Shown: positions 25,484 to 35,280, counted from the first letter of the stretch. The stretch is DNA of 64,000 nt from Lewinellaceae bacterium (GCA_016713985.1 JADJOD010000030.1:65523-129522), one strand, 5' to 3'. Notes: generated from the letters alone by a model not told the origin. Numbers and translations are program-made.

Positions 25484-26638
25484 TTATTTCCCCGATGTGC
25501 TCAGCACCTTTGCTTCCACACCGACCGCTTCAAAAGTGTTCCAGAAATCGACAACTCCTTGATCCAGGTTTTCCTTCACCGCCGGCGGCGCAGCGCTGAT
25601 CTTTTGACCCGTACCGGCTTCGTATTGTTTGATCGTATTTTCATAAAAATCGCTGCGTTTGTATGGCTTGCCGCTGAGGTCGGCCGCGTATTTCCAAAAC
25701 GTTTGCTGGATCACTGCTTCGCGTTCTTTTTCGGGATTTCCGGAGAAGGGCGTGGTGATCAGGCCACCTTCTTTCAGGCGATCGTATGCTACTGCAATCC
25801 GGGTAACGGCCTCCAGTAGCAGCGGTGCGGCTTCGCCGGGATGTTTGCCGATATCGATCGTGTGACCGAGCGGCCGGTTGCTGCCGGGAACGAGTGCGGA
25901 AGCGCCCGGAGCGGGTTGCCAGCCATTTGATAATTCAGGTTTCCAGCCGGCGGACAGTACTTCCGCACCGGCGGCCCAGATCCATTGCCCGAAGGCTGGC
26001 ATGTCTGCTCCGGCCGGTACCGGTTGGGTAAAAATATCGGCGCAATAACCTTGCAACGCAATATTGGCCGAGGAATGGGGCTGAATGGTAACCGGCGTGC
26101 CGGACGGGACGATGTAGGGTTGGTAATTGCCGCCGCTGGGAATAAACAACGGCCCAATGTTGGTGCTAATTGCCTGATCAGTAGGATTTTGTATCGTCAA
26201 ATCGGCAATATGGCCGGTGGTGCGGCCGGTGCCTTTGGCCGAAATAAGCAGCGCTGTGTTGGCAGGAGTCGGCAAGGCAACGTATTCATGGTCCATCAGA
26301 TCACGTTTGAGTTTTTTCACCCACTCCTCCACTTCCTTGTTGTTTTTTCCTCCCGGCTTTCCATCTCCCGATTTGCGGTCGCGTATCTCGTCGAGTTTTT
26401 TACGGACGGCCTCCTTCACCTTGCCGGCATCGTTGGGGTTGTCCTTGCCCGCTTTCCGGGCCGCTTCCGCGATTTCTTTCACGAGGGCTTTCTGGTCGCT
26501 GCTGCTGGTTTCGGCAGATTCAACACGTTCGGCAATATTTTCGCCGGCTTTTTCGCCGGGACCGGGTTCGGGGTTTTGAGCAATCGTCAGGTGGAGAACG
26601 GCCAGCAACAAGGCAGCGGCCAGGAACATCTTTTTCAT
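25484..26638 (-). CDS. secreted protein of unknown function
   Basis: 384 residues from the ATG giving MKKMFLAAAL; the open frame upstream is not coding-like. A signal peptide (…AVLHLTIAQ) is followed by a highly charged, low-complexity helical region (about residues 25-105, Lys/Glu/Asp-rich: AARKAGKDNPNDAGKVKEAV). Then comes a beta-rich domain (TGHIADLTIQNPTDQAIS, a typical start of a CARDB/DUF-like sandwich, with IVPSGTPVTIQPHSSANIALQGYCADIF) and a helical tail. I do not recognise the family. It is first in a two-gene transcript with a beta-barrel protein, so the two may form an envelope complex. Confidence 0.6.
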   Translation of the reverse strand: MKKMFLAAALLLAVLHLTIAQNPEPGPGEKAGENIAERVESAETSSSDQKALVKEIAEAARKAGKDNPNDAGKVKEAVRKKLDEIRDRKSGDGKPGGKNNKEVEEWVKKLKRDLMDHEYVALPTPANTALLISAKGTGRTTGHIADLTIQNPTDQAISTNIGPLFIPSGGNYQPYIVPSGTPVTIQPHSSANIALQGYCADIFTQPVPAGADMPAFGQWIWAAGAEVLSAGWKPELSNGWQPAPGASALVPGSNRPLGHTIDIGKHPGEAAPLLLEAVTRIAVAYDRLKEGGLITTPFSGNPEKEREAVIQQTFWKYAADLSGKPYKRSDFYENTIKQYEAGTGQKISAAPPAVKENLDQGVVDFWNTFEAVGVEAKVLSTSGK

Positions 26639-26942
26639 GATAACATCTTTTTTCTGTGAGGAATCAGGTTTATTCAATGGTGTTTTTGTGCAAAACCTGA
26701 TACAAAGATGATCCGGCGCCAGGGCGGGGCGCAAGTACAGATATACCGGTGTTTCAGCCCGAAAAAAACTGCTACATGAAACGGTTAAAAGCAATATTAA
26801 TATTGTAAGTTGTTGATTTTAAATACAATAGGAACGGCCGGAGTTTGTACGCAAAAAACCGTTTTTCGGAAAAAGGGCAGGCGTTTTTTTCCCGTTTCCG
26901 GCCCCGGCAGGAACCCCGAAAACGCAGCGCCTGTGCTTTTCA

Positions 26943-26991
26943 AACATTTTAATAAAATATTTGAATATCAAAATGTTTAGGGTTACTTTTG
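26943..26991 (+). promoter_or_regulatory. tetR-type gene promoter with operator-like palindromes
   Basis: TACTTTTG (26984-26991) with TTG (26961-26963) 20 bases upstream forms a good Bacteroidota promoter. An inverted repeat AACATTTT (26943-26950) / AAAATGTT (26970-26977) straddles the -33 region, so the TetR-family product could repress its own transcription. Confidence 0.5.
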
Positions 26992-27011
26992 CTCTTAAAC
27001 AGCGAAGAGCC

Positions 27012-27602
27012 ATGAAAGAAAATCCGAAACGGGAAGAGATCCTTCGGGCAGGCAGCGAATGTTTTGCCCGGTTTGGTTTCGACAAAACAACCCTCGACGA
27101 CATCGGTCAACTGGCGGGTTTGAACAAAGCGAGCCTTTATTATTATTTTAAAAACAAAGAGGATATCTTCATTGCCGTCGTACTGGCTGAAACACAGGCG
27201 TTTATTTCCGATTTAAAAACAAAAACCCTGGCTTTTTCGGATGTGCGGAAACAAGTGAGGTTTTTCCTGACCGAACGCATCCGGCGGTACGGCGAGGTGA
27301 TCCACCTCACAAAACTTTCCGTGGACCACCGGCAGAAACTGGAGCCGATGTTCGATCAGGTGTATGAGGAAACCAAAATAAAGGAAGTGGCTTTTCTGAC
27401 CGAATTACTGAAAAAAGGGGTGGCCGAAAATGCGTTTTCGTTTCCGGAGCCCTCTGCGTCGGTGGCCGAAAGCCTGTTTTATTTGTCGGACGCGTTGAAA
27501 AATGAAGCCCTGCGTTCGGCGGGGCGTTTCATATCGGGAGAAGCCGATTTTCCGGGTGCGATCGAAAAACTGGAACGATTGCTGCGCCTGGTTTTCCGTT
27601 GA
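27012..27602 (+). CDS. TetR/AcrR-family transcriptional regulator
   Basis: 196 residues from ATG 27012, which lies 21 bases after the TACTTTTG box, too close for the earlier in-frame ATG at 26961. The N-terminal TetR helix-turn-helix is clear: KREEILRAGSECFARFGFDK then TTLDDIGQLAGLNKASLYYYF and KNKEDIF. The C-terminal ~140 residues are the variable ligand-binding/dimer domain. No target transporter is adjacent, and the upstream gene (25484-26638) is divergent, so it may be regulated. The ligand is unknown. Confidence 0.85.
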   Translation: MKENPKREEILRAGSECFARFGFDKTTLDDIGQLAGLNKASLYYYFKNKEDIFIAVVLAETQAFISDLKTKTLAFSDVRKQVRFFLTERIRRYGEVIHLTKLSVDHRQKLEPMFDQVYEETKIKEVAFLTELLKKGVAENAFSFPEPSASVAESLFYLSDALKNEALRSAGRFISGEADFPGAIEKLERLLRLVFR

Positions 27603-27638
27603 ATGTTTATATATAACATTATTGATTATCAGAAGATT

Positions 27639-27671
27639 ATTCATCTGATGACTCCGAGTCATCGGATGAAT
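27639..27671. terminator. hairpin after the TetR gene
   Basis: ATTCATCTGATGACT (27639-27653) and AGTCATCGGATGAAT (27657-27671) pair over 15 bp with one wobble and a three-base loop, 37 bases after the stop codon. There is no T-run, so its role as a terminator is uncertain. Confidence 0.4.
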
Positions 27672-27814
27672 AGGCACGGCAATCAAGCCTGAATGTAACC
27701 TGCAATTTACATTGGCAATTGATTTTGTCCACATACTTAAATCGGCCCGTTTTATACAAAACAAGATTTAGAAAGTTAATTCAGGGAGCCTGGAAGCGTC
27801 GGCGGTTGAAAGTA

Positions 27815-27907
27815 CAGGATAGAGTTGCTATCTTGTCTTTGTTATTATGCTCCGGTCATCGGCGGCTAAATCCGCCGGTACAAGAACAAGATAGAGTTGT
27901 TATCTTG
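27815..27907. repeat. two tandem palindromic units upstream of the nucleotidyltransferase-like gene
   Basis: CAGGATAGAGTTGCTATCTTG (27815-27835, one base over a 20-base core) recurs with two changes 72 bases on (27887-27907). Each has inverted ends (CAAGATA/TATCTTG), and each is preceded by a CGGCGG motif; the second also has GGCGG-CTAAAT-CCGCC. They lie 35-127 bases before the next ATG, as operator pairs would. Confidence 0.45.
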
Positions 27908-27941
27908 CTTTGCATTTTGCAGCACACGCCCTTTTCGTGCC

Positions 27942-28883
27942 ATGACAGAATCAAGCATCTATACTGTTGAGTGCCCGACCGAGCAAGCCATTGTACGTGC
28001 GCTGCTGTATTTCGAGATATTTTCATATCCACTCACAGCCGACGAGGTGTTTCGTTTTTCAAACTGTCGCGGCATAGCCCCGGAAACGGTTTTTAATAAA
28101 TTACAAAACCTTGTGGAACAAGGCATTGTATATTCTAAAGACGCTTTTTTCCTGACCCGGGATAACCCGGACTGGGTGGCGCGCAGGCAGGTCTGCAACC
28201 ACCGCGCGGACGCTTTTTTACCGCTGGCCACACGCACTGCCCGGTTCATCGGCTCTTTTCCTTTCATTCGGAGCGTATTTGTTTCGGGTTCGCTTTCGAA
28301 GCATTGTATGCATGCGGACAGCGATGTCGATTTTTTTCTCATCACCGAACCCGGAAGGCTTTGGCTCGCCCGCACCTTGTTGGTTGTGTTCAAAAAGGTT
28401 TTTTTGTTCAACTCGCATAAGTATTTCTGTGTCAACTACTTCATTGATACGGAGCACCTGGAAATCGCGGAAAAAAACCTGTTTACGGCTACCGAAACCG
28501 TCACCTTGCTGCCCATGTACGGAAAAGAGTGGTACCACGCATTTTGTTCGGCCAATCCCTGGGCCTGGGAACAGTATCCCAATGCCGGTTTTCGCCCGGC
28601 AGAAAACATCAAAAAACACAATGCCGGGCTGGCAAAAAGAAGCCTCGAATGGCTCCTGGGTGGAAAAACCGGTCAATGGCTCGATGAAAAAGCAATGCGC
28701 CTGACCCTGGCTTTCTGGAAGAAAAAATTCAGTCACCTGGAGCATGACCATTTCAACCTGGCGCTCAAATCAAGGCGTTACGTATCCAAACACCACCCGC
28801 TGAATTTCCAGGAAAAGGTGTTAAAAACGTTCTCCGCCCGGGTGAAGGAAATGAATATTCGCCCGCTTGACCCAAACCGATAA
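27942..28883 (+). CDS. nucleotidyltransferase-fold protein with N-terminal winged-helix-like region
   Basis: 313 residues from ATG 27942. The N-terminal ~85 residues look like a winged helix (IVRALLYFEIFSYPLTADEVF, NKLQNLVEQGIVYSKDAFFLT). The middle holds the MNT-type nucleotidyltransferase signature GS(L)S...DSDVDFFLIT, with the metal-binding D-x-D. The remainder is helical and basic. Similar proteins are common in Bacteroidota next to lipid or pigment genes, but their reaction is not established. An earlier in-frame ATG at 27897 falls inside the palindromic repeat and is not preferred. No operon partner is evident. Confidence 0.65.
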   Translation: MTESSIYTVECPTEQAIVRALLYFEIFSYPLTADEVFRFSNCRGIAPETVFNKLQNLVEQGIVYSKDAFFLTRDNPDWVARRQVCNHRADAFLPLATRTARFIGSFPFIRSVFVSGSLSKHCMHADSDVDFFLITEPGRLWLARTLLVVFKKVFLFNSHKYFCVNYFIDTEHLEIAEKNLFTATETVTLLPMYGKEWYHAFCSANPWAWEQYPNAGFRPAENIKKHNAGLAKRSLEWLLGGKTGQWLDEKAMRLTLAFWKKKFSHLEHDHFNLALKSRRYVSKHHPLNFQEKVLKTFSARVKEMNIRPLDPNR

Positions 28884-28899
28884 ATACCCGCACGTTCAT

Positions 28900-28907
28900 T
28901 ATATTTG
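28900..28907 (+). promoter_or_regulatory. Bacteroidota-type -7 box TATATTTG
   Basis: TATATTTG is a full TAnnTTTG match located 48 bases before the ATG of the small beta-barrel gene at 28955. Confidence 0.45.
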
Positions 28908-28954
28908 CCGGCCAAAGAATTTTCATCAATTCACCGTTTTAATTGAAGTCCACT

Positions 28955-29539
28955 ATGAGAAAACAGGTATTCACTTTGGCCTTTGTTGCGCTGGTTGCAT
29001 GCTTTTCACAAGCCCAGGTCGGTTTCCGGCCCTACGTCGGCGTCAACTCACACACCCTGACCGAAAATTTTGAAGATGCCGACTGGAAATCCGCCCTCGG
29101 GTATCAACTTGGCCTCGACGTGCAGATCGGCTCCAAATTTTTCGTACAACCCGGCCTGCAACTGGAATTTGCAAAAAACAAGATCGAACCCACCGGCACG
29201 GGGACCGGTATCGAGATCAACGTCAAACGTACACATCTCCGCCTGCCGGTGATGGTCGGTTATGCTTTCGGCAACCTCGACGGCAATTTTTCCTTCCGTA
29301 TTTTTACCGGCCCGAATGCCAGCATCGTGCTCAATTCGGATGCCGAAGACTTTGACCTGGACAAGGATGACCTGAAAAGCGCTGTATTCGGCTGGAACGC
29401 CGGCGCCGGTGTCGACATTTCGATCCTGTTTATTGACCTGGGTTATCAAATCGGTTTATCCGAGGTTTTTGAAAACTTCGATAACGGTTCGAAAGACAAT
29501 TTTTACTACGCCAACGCGGGTATCCGGCTTCGTTTCTGA
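28955..29539 (+). CDS. PorT-like outer-membrane beta-barrel protein (2)
   Basis: 194 residues from the ATG giving MRKQVFTLAF; an upstream TTG is less likely. A signal peptide (…VACFSQAQ) is followed by barrel strands (GFRPYVGVNSHTLTENF, GYQLGLDVQIGSKFFVQPGL, HLRLPVMVGYAFG, GWNAGAGVDISILFIDLGYQ) and the terminal aromatic strand FYYANAGIRLRF. It has the compact eight-strand 'outer membrane protein beta-barrel' pattern. Function is unknown. A terminator follows. Confidence 0.78.
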   Translation: MRKQVFTLAFVALVACFSQAQVGFRPYVGVNSHTLTENFEDADWKSALGYQLGLDVQIGSKFFVQPGLQLEFAKNKIEPTGTGTGIEINVKRTHLRLPVMVGYAFGNLDGNFSFRIFTGPNASIVLNSDAEDFDLDKDDLKSAVFGWNAGAGVDISILFIDLGYQIGLSEVFENFDNGSKDNFYYANAGIRLRF

Positions 29540-29561
29540 AGCCTTGCCCCCCGGTCTTTTG

Positions 29562-29592
29562 CCCCGGCTCCTCCGGATTTGAGGGGCCGGGG
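29562..29592 (+). terminator. intrinsic-type terminator
   Basis: 12-bp GC-rich stem CCCCGGCTCCTC (29562-29573) with GAGGGGCCGGGG (29581-29592), one wobble pair and a seven-base loop, followed by TTTTGTTT. It ends the barrel gene at 29539. Confidence 0.7.
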
Positions 29593-29641
29593 TTTTGTTT
29601 ATCCGGCGCACATCGTACTTTTCCCGAAAATTCACTTGCTG

Positions 29642-32174
29642 ATGAGCCGTCGTATACTCCTGTTTTTTTTGATTTTTCTTTTTCCCGCACTTGTTTTCGC
29701 CCAGTCCGAACCCATGCCCGGTTACTACCTGCCGGCGGTGCGGTACAATGCTTCCATCCCAACTCCAGCCGCCTATCTTGGTTTTGAAATCGGGACGAGG
29801 CACCTGAGTCACGACGAACTGGTAGGTTACCTGCGCGAACTCGATCACGCGAGTGAACGGATTACACTGCGCGAATACGGCCGCTCGCACGAAGGCCGCC
29901 CCATGTTGTGCCTCACCATCACCGATCCTGCCAATCACGCCCGCCTGGAATCGATCAAAGAAACCCGCGCCAGGCTCGTCGACCCGGCCCAAAGTGCCGG
30001 CCTCGATCTGAAAACCCTGCCCGCCGTAAACTATATGGGTTATTCGATCCACGGCAACGAAGCCAGCGGCTGTAATGCCTCGTTGCTGGTCGCCTATTAC
30101 CTCGCGGCAGCCCAAACCCCGGAAGTGGAGCAACTGCTCAAAAACACCGTCGTTCTTTTAGATCCCTGCTTCAACCCCGACGGAATGCAGCGTTTTTCCT
30201 CCTGGGTGAACAGTCGCCGCAGCCAACACGGCTCTCCGGACCCCGCCGGCGACGAATTCAACGAGCCCTGGCCGCGTGGTCGCTACAACCATTACTGGTT
30301 CGACCTGAACCGCGATTGGGTGGTGGCCCAACAACCCGAAAGCAAGGGGCGTGTGGCCATTTTTCAGGAATGGCACCCCAACGTACTCACCGATCACCAT
30401 GAAATGGGCAGCAACGCCACCTTTTTCTTCCAGCCGGGTGTGCCCAGCCGGGTGAATCCCGGCACGCCGGTGCGCAACCAGGAACTGACGGCAAAAATCG
30501 CCACCTACCACGCGCGGCTTTTATCGGAAAAAAATATCCTGTTTTACACCAAGGAAAGTTTCGACGATTTCTACTACGGAAAAGGGTCCACTTACCCCGA
30601 CGTGCAGGGAAGTATCGGCATTTTGTTCGAACAGGGAAGCAGCCGCGGCAGCGCGCAGGAAACGGAAAACGGACTACTTACTTTCCCTTATTCTATTCGA
30701 AATCAAACCATTGCGTCACTTTCCACCTTGCAGGCCGTTGGCGATATGCGGATAGAACTGAATGAATACCTGCGGGATTTTTTTAAAACGGCCAGGCAGG
30801 ACGCCGCCAAAGACGAGATCAAAGGATATGTGTTTGCCGATAACCGCGATTTGCCGGGCCGCGAACTCCTGAATGTGTTGATGCGGCACCACATCGACGT
30901 GCGCAACGTGCGGGAAGATATCCGGGTCAACGGCAAGTTGTTTTTGGCAAATCATTCTTTTTGGGTGCCTTCGGAACAAGCGCAATACCGGCTGGTAAAA
31001 GCGCTGTTTGAAAGGCGGACCACTTTTCAGGACAGTATTTTCTACGACATTTCCGCCTGGACGCTGCCCGACGCATTCGGCCTGGAATGGTCGCCGGTAA
31101 AAGCCGGCGAATTCAACCCGCGCTGGTCCGGCGAACCCGGTATCGCTCTGAGCTCGCGCTAACGCTTATGCATATGTCATTTCAGCGGTCGGGTACGAGG
31201 TACCGGAGGTGTTAAACCGTTTGTTGCGGGAAGGTATACGCGTCAAGGTTGCCGCCAAATCTTTTGAATCGGACAGACAATCATTCCCGGCCGGGAGTAT
31301 TGTTGTGCCCGCTGACCGGCAGGTGCTCGACGAAAATGCTTTATTGGCAAAAATGAACAATCTCGGCGTCGAACTGCCGGTTTGGGGTATTTCCAACGGG
31401 CTCAGCAGCGCCGGCCCCGACCTTGGCAGCGGAAATTTTCTCACGCTTCGAATGCCGAAAGTATTGATGATCACCGGGTTAGGCGTAAATCCGGAATCAG
31501 CGGGTGAAATATGGCACCTGCTCGATACCCGTTATGGTATACCGCTCACGATGGTGGAATCGGAACGATTATCGCGGGCTAATTTTTCCAATTACAACGT
31601 TTTGATCCTTCCGGACGGCAATTACAACCAAATGCCGGCTGATAAAATAAGCAAATTCCTGGCGGCAGGCGGCACGGTAATAGCCACGGGGAACGCGTTG
31701 AACTGGCTGAAAAATACCGGCCTGGCGCCGCTCGAATTTCGCGACGCCAATGTCAGCCCCACAGGCCGCAGGCCATACGACTTTCTCGACGAAGATCGCG
31801 CCGCGCAGCGGATGCCGGGCGCTATTTTTGAAGCGGAACTTGACCTGACACACCCGCTTTGTTTTGGCTACGAACGCAACCGGTTGCCCATGTTTCTCGG
31901 CGACACCCTTTTTGTCGAAGCCTCCCGAAATCCTTATGCTACTCCTGTTTTGTTTACCAATTCTCCCCTGCTGGCGGGTTACATTCATCCGAAACAAAAA
32001 CCCCTCCCGGCAAATGCCGCCGCGGTGGTGGTGGGTGGGGTTGGCGAAGGAAGGGTGATTTGTTTTGCCGGCGACCCGAATTTCCGCGCTTTCTGGTACG
32101 GAACCAACCGGATGTTTGCAAACGCAATATTTTTTGGAAACTTAGTGAACAGCGCAGCTTTGGAAAAAAAGTAA
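29642..32174 (+). CDS. secreted M14-family zinc carboxypeptidase (one frameshift)
   Basis: About 844 residues when the frameshift near 31150 is bridged: the frame ends early after GIALSS, but one frame over it reads ARANAYAYVISAVGYEVPEV and continues to 32174. Signal peptide MSRRILLFFLIFLFPALVFA. The M14 zinc site is H137-x2-E140 (SIHGNEAS) and a His of DHHEMGSN (about 252); FDLNRDW holds the conserved Asn-Arg, and the general base lies in ILFEQGSSRG. The C-terminal ~320 residues contain a GATase-like domain typical of large Bacteroidota M14 peptidases. It is followed 41 bases later by the CotH protein. Confidence 0.83.
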
Positions 32175-32215
32175 CCTTTGCATTTATTGATCAGGCTTTT
32201 TAAACAAACCCGGAT

Positions 32216-33844
32216 ATGAAAAACGTATTGCTTTTGCTTCTTGTATTGCCCTTTGCCGGGAAGAGCCAGGTCAGTTTTCAATCGTCCAACCTGCCGATTG
32301 TACAAATCACGACCAATAACGGCGAATTCATTCCCGACGAGCCGAAGATCACCGCCCAAATGACGATCATCGACAATGGGCCCGGGCAAATCAACCATCT
32401 CTCCGATCCGCCCAACCACTACAACGGGTATATCGGGATTGAGATGCGCGGAAGCACCTCGCAGCTGTTGTCGGATAAAAAACCTTACGCTGTGGAAACC
32501 CGCAATGCCGATGGGGAAGATCTCGCGGTGGCCTTGCTGGGAATGCCCAAAGAAGCCGACTGGGTATTCCTCGCTCCTTTTACCGACAAAAGCCTCGTCC
32601 GGGATGCTTTGGCGTTCGAACTGGCGCGGCGCTCCATGGCATGGGCTTCGCGCAGCCGCTTTGTCGAGTTGGTGCTCAACGGCAATTACCAGGGCGTTTA
32701 TTTAGTTGCCGAAAAGATCAAACGGGATAAAAACCGGGTCGACATCAGCAAACTGGTCGACACCGACCTCGCCGGCGACAGCCTGACCGGCGGTTATATC
32801 CTCAAATTAGACAAAACAACGGGCGCTGTCGCCGACGGCTGGGTGTCGCCCTTCCCGGCCCAGGCCGGCAGCTGGCAGTCCACCTATTATCAATATCATT
32901 ATCCCAAACCCGAAGATATTCAGCCGGAACAAAGGCAATACATCCAGGACTGGATTACCGGTTTTGAAAACCTCATGCATTCGCCCCAATACGCGGATAG
33001 TATCAATGGCTATTCAAAATACATTGATATTCCGTCTTTTATAGATTTTATCCTGATCAACGAGCTCACCAAAAACGTGGATGCTTATCGTTTGAGCACC
33101 TTTTTGTATAAGGACAGAGACGACAAAAACCCACACCTTTTCGCCGGGCCGGTGTGGGATTTCAACATCGCTCTCGGGAATGCCGGCTACTGCGGTGGAG
33201 ATAACTATCAGGGCTGGGCGATCAATTTTAACACCTTGTGCAGCCAGGACGACTGGATTATCCATTTTTGGTGGAACGTACTTTGGGAAGACCCCGCTTT
33301 TCGCAAACGAATTTCCGAACGCTGGGAAGAACTGCGCAGCGACGCGTTTTCGGATACAAAAGTGACCGGACTGATGGATTCATTGGTCGGCGTGGTACAG
33401 CAGGCCCAGGTCCGCAACTGGCAACGATGGCCGGTACTCAACGAATGGGTTTGGCCCAATGTGTTTTGCTGCGGCACCTACGGCCAGCATGTCGACTTCC
33501 TGCGCAGCTGGACGCTCAACCGACTGCACTGGATGGACGGAGCCGTAAAAACCCTCAGCGTCGGGGTATATGACAAAAAAAAGCACTTCCCGGCAGAAGT
33601 TTCTCCCAACCCTTCTGACGATCACCTGATTTTTAAATATTACGTGCGTTACACGGACAAGGTGTTGATACAAGTTTTTGATGCCCTGGGACGAAAAATA
33701 GAAGATATAACAACTGAACAAACAGCCAACGGAGAAAACCGCTATCACTGGACCCACGCACTGAGCCCCGGCGTATATTTTTATACCGTATTGGTTAACG
33801 GCCAAAAAGATTCCGTTGGAAAATTTGTCGTGGAACGCCGGTAG
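32216..33844 (+). CDS. CotH-kinase-family protein with T9SS sorting domain
   Basis: 542 residues. The signal peptide is followed by the spore-coat CotH-like kinase domain (about residues 60-400): GIEMRGSTSQLLSDKKPYAV, WVFLAPFTDKSLVRDALAFE, FVELVLNGNYQGVYLVAEKI, and the metal-site GPVWDFNIALGN. CotH proteins are atypical protein kinases that phosphorylate secreted proteins in Bacillus; substrates in Bacteroidota are unknown. The C-terminus (EVSPNPSDDHLIFKYYV, QVFDALGRKIEDI, LSPGVYFYTVLVNGQK) is a type A T9SS signal, so a surface or extracellular location is expected. It probably shares a transcript with the preceding peptidase. Confidence 0.87.
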   Translation: MKNVLLLLLVLPFAGKSQVSFQSSNLPIVQITTNNGEFIPDEPKITAQMTIIDNGPGQINHLSDPPNHYNGYIGIEMRGSTSQLLSDKKPYAVETRNADGEDLAVALLGMPKEADWVFLAPFTDKSLVRDALAFELARRSMAWASRSRFVELVLNGNYQGVYLVAEKIKRDKNRVDISKLVDTDLAGDSLTGGYILKLDKTTGAVADGWVSPFPAQAGSWQSTYYQYHYPKPEDIQPEQRQYIQDWITGFENLMHSPQYADSINGYSKYIDIPSFIDFILINELTKNVDAYRLSTFLYKDRDDKNPHLFAGPVWDFNIALGNAGYCGGDNYQGWAINFNTLCSQDDWIIHFWWNVLWEDPAFRKRISERWEELRSDAFSDTKVTGLMDSLVGVVQQAQVRNWQRWPVLNEWVWPNVFCCGTYGQHVDFLRSWTLNRLHWMDGAVKTLSVGVYDKKKHFPAEVSPNPSDDHLIFKYYVRYTDKVLIQVFDALGRKIEDITTEQTANGENRYHWTHALSPGVYFYTVLVNGQKDSVGKFVVERR

Positions 33845-33875
33845 GGGCGCAATCCGTGTGCTATATGAATAATTT

Positions 33876-35169
33876 TTACTGACGATCTTTTGAATCAATA
33901 CTCACCGCCGACATCAGGCGGTCGTAGCGGTCGCCGAAGGTTTTAAAATAAACCAATATGGTGTATAAGTTGCTCGTTTCGAACCAGTTGCCTTCAAATC
34001 CGTTTTCATCTGCCTTTCCGGTTTCACGATTCACCACCTGGTATTCATAGTTGTAATAACCCTGTTTCAGCAACGGCGATTCGCAGTAATACGCTTTGGC
34101 CTCCGGGCTGAATTCCATTTTGTATTCGGGTTTTAGTTGCCAGTCGGTGAGTTCGCCGAATACGTAAACATCTTCGTTTTTCCTCCGGCTGGTTCCGGCT
34201 GATGGAAAACAGCACTTTGGCGTAGTCGCACTGCAGGCGTGTCTGGTTGTAATTGGTATTTTCAATGGAATACCGGCCGTTCAGATCGCCGCGATAAAGC
34301 AAACTGCTGCCGGCGCGGTCTTTATCGGTATCGAGGGTAACTTCGTAATAATCAATACGTTCGTTGATCGCCTTTACCCGTTCGCCCCGGTAATCGAAGG
34401 TGCGAATATCAAAATAACGCCATTCCTTTCCGGCCGGGAACACGATCTGATCCTGGTAGTCAAAAACCAACTGGTCTTCGCGGGTGATATAGGGTTTGAG
34501 CGGTCCGAGGGCGTTGTCCCAGCGGCCGTTTTGAAGCACAAATGCCTTTACGTCGTTTTGCGGATTGGGAATACGAATACCCCGGTGGATCACGTTAAAA
34601 TCTATTTCGTGGTGCGTTTTCAGTTTGCTCACGGCTACCGGGCTCACTAATTTGGCATCCACACGCCAAAGCGGCTCCACGACGCAAAACCGGCGCACCA
34701 GCACCAGCCGCCGGTCGTCGTCGTTGTCGAATACCTTCAGGATATAATTGCCGGACTTCGCCCAGCGCATGTTCCGGTTGGGCAGCCCGAGGGTGTAATG
34801 CGTATACTGGTACAAGGTGTTAAACGAATTGTCGATCGTAGTGATCCGGTCTTCCGTAAAACCGTCAATATATTCATTATCAATCAGATCGGATGGTTGC
34901 CAATCGCTGTTGCAATGCACGATGGTATAGATGTAATCTTTCAGTTCGTCGCCCAGGTGGTCGAATTCAAGCATCAGGGTATTGTTCCCTGTTTTCAATT
35001 CCAGGATAGGTAAGGTAAGCGGCGCGCCGAGCAGATAAAGTTGGGCCGCCCGGATATCTTCATCCAGAATCAGGCTTTCATTACGCGGATTGTCGCTGTC
35101 CTGGGCTTGTAGAAAAACGGGGGCCGGCAGCAAAAAAAGGATCAGGCGAACAAAATTGGAAACCGTCAT
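33876..35169 (-). CDS. DUF5103 / type IX secretion 'plug' protein (one frameshift)
   Basis: About 431 residues after bridging a frameshift at an A-run near 34190 (ISRNQPEEK, then NEDVYVFGELTDWQLKPEYK). The signal peptide starts at MTVSNFVRLILFLLPAPVFL. The first domain (SLILDEDIRAAQLYLLGAPL, LMLEFDHLGDELKDYIYTIVHCNSDWQPSDL) is diagnostic of DUF5103. Members of this family close the periplasmic side of the giant SprA translocon in flavobacteria. The last domain (FGELTDW..., YNYEYQVVNRETG) resembles a carbohydrate-binding-like sandwich. It is the only evident T9SS trans-envelope component here apart from GldB and GldG. A repeated leader lies upstream. Confidence 0.82.
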
Positions 35170-35190
35170 ATCGAAACGAAGGGTTTGGTC

Positions 35191-35280
35191 ATAAGTAGTA
35201 GGACGAAAATCTTTTCCGTCCGGATGCTTCATTATCAGAATGTTCCGAAGGAAATTAGCAGCATTAATTTTGCCCGCTTA
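35191..35280 (-). repeat. duplicated 5' leader with hairpin, copy 2
   Basis: Second copy of the leader found at 13369-13464. It contains GGACGAAAATCTTTTCCGTCC (35201-35221), the TTCGGAACATTC-type flank and a shared distal end (AATTTTGCCCGCTTA). The minus-strand hairpin lies 32-52 bases before the ATG of the plug gene. Confidence 0.65.

Noticed and set aside
26819..27103. Short minus-strand protein overlapping the TetR start
   Set aside because: It has no domain, overlaps the promoter and first codons of a clear TetR gene and reads as low-complexity.
27815..27907. Possible CRISPR-like direct repeats
   Set aside because: Only two palindromic units with one spacer and no cas genes; better explained as operators or a structured leader.
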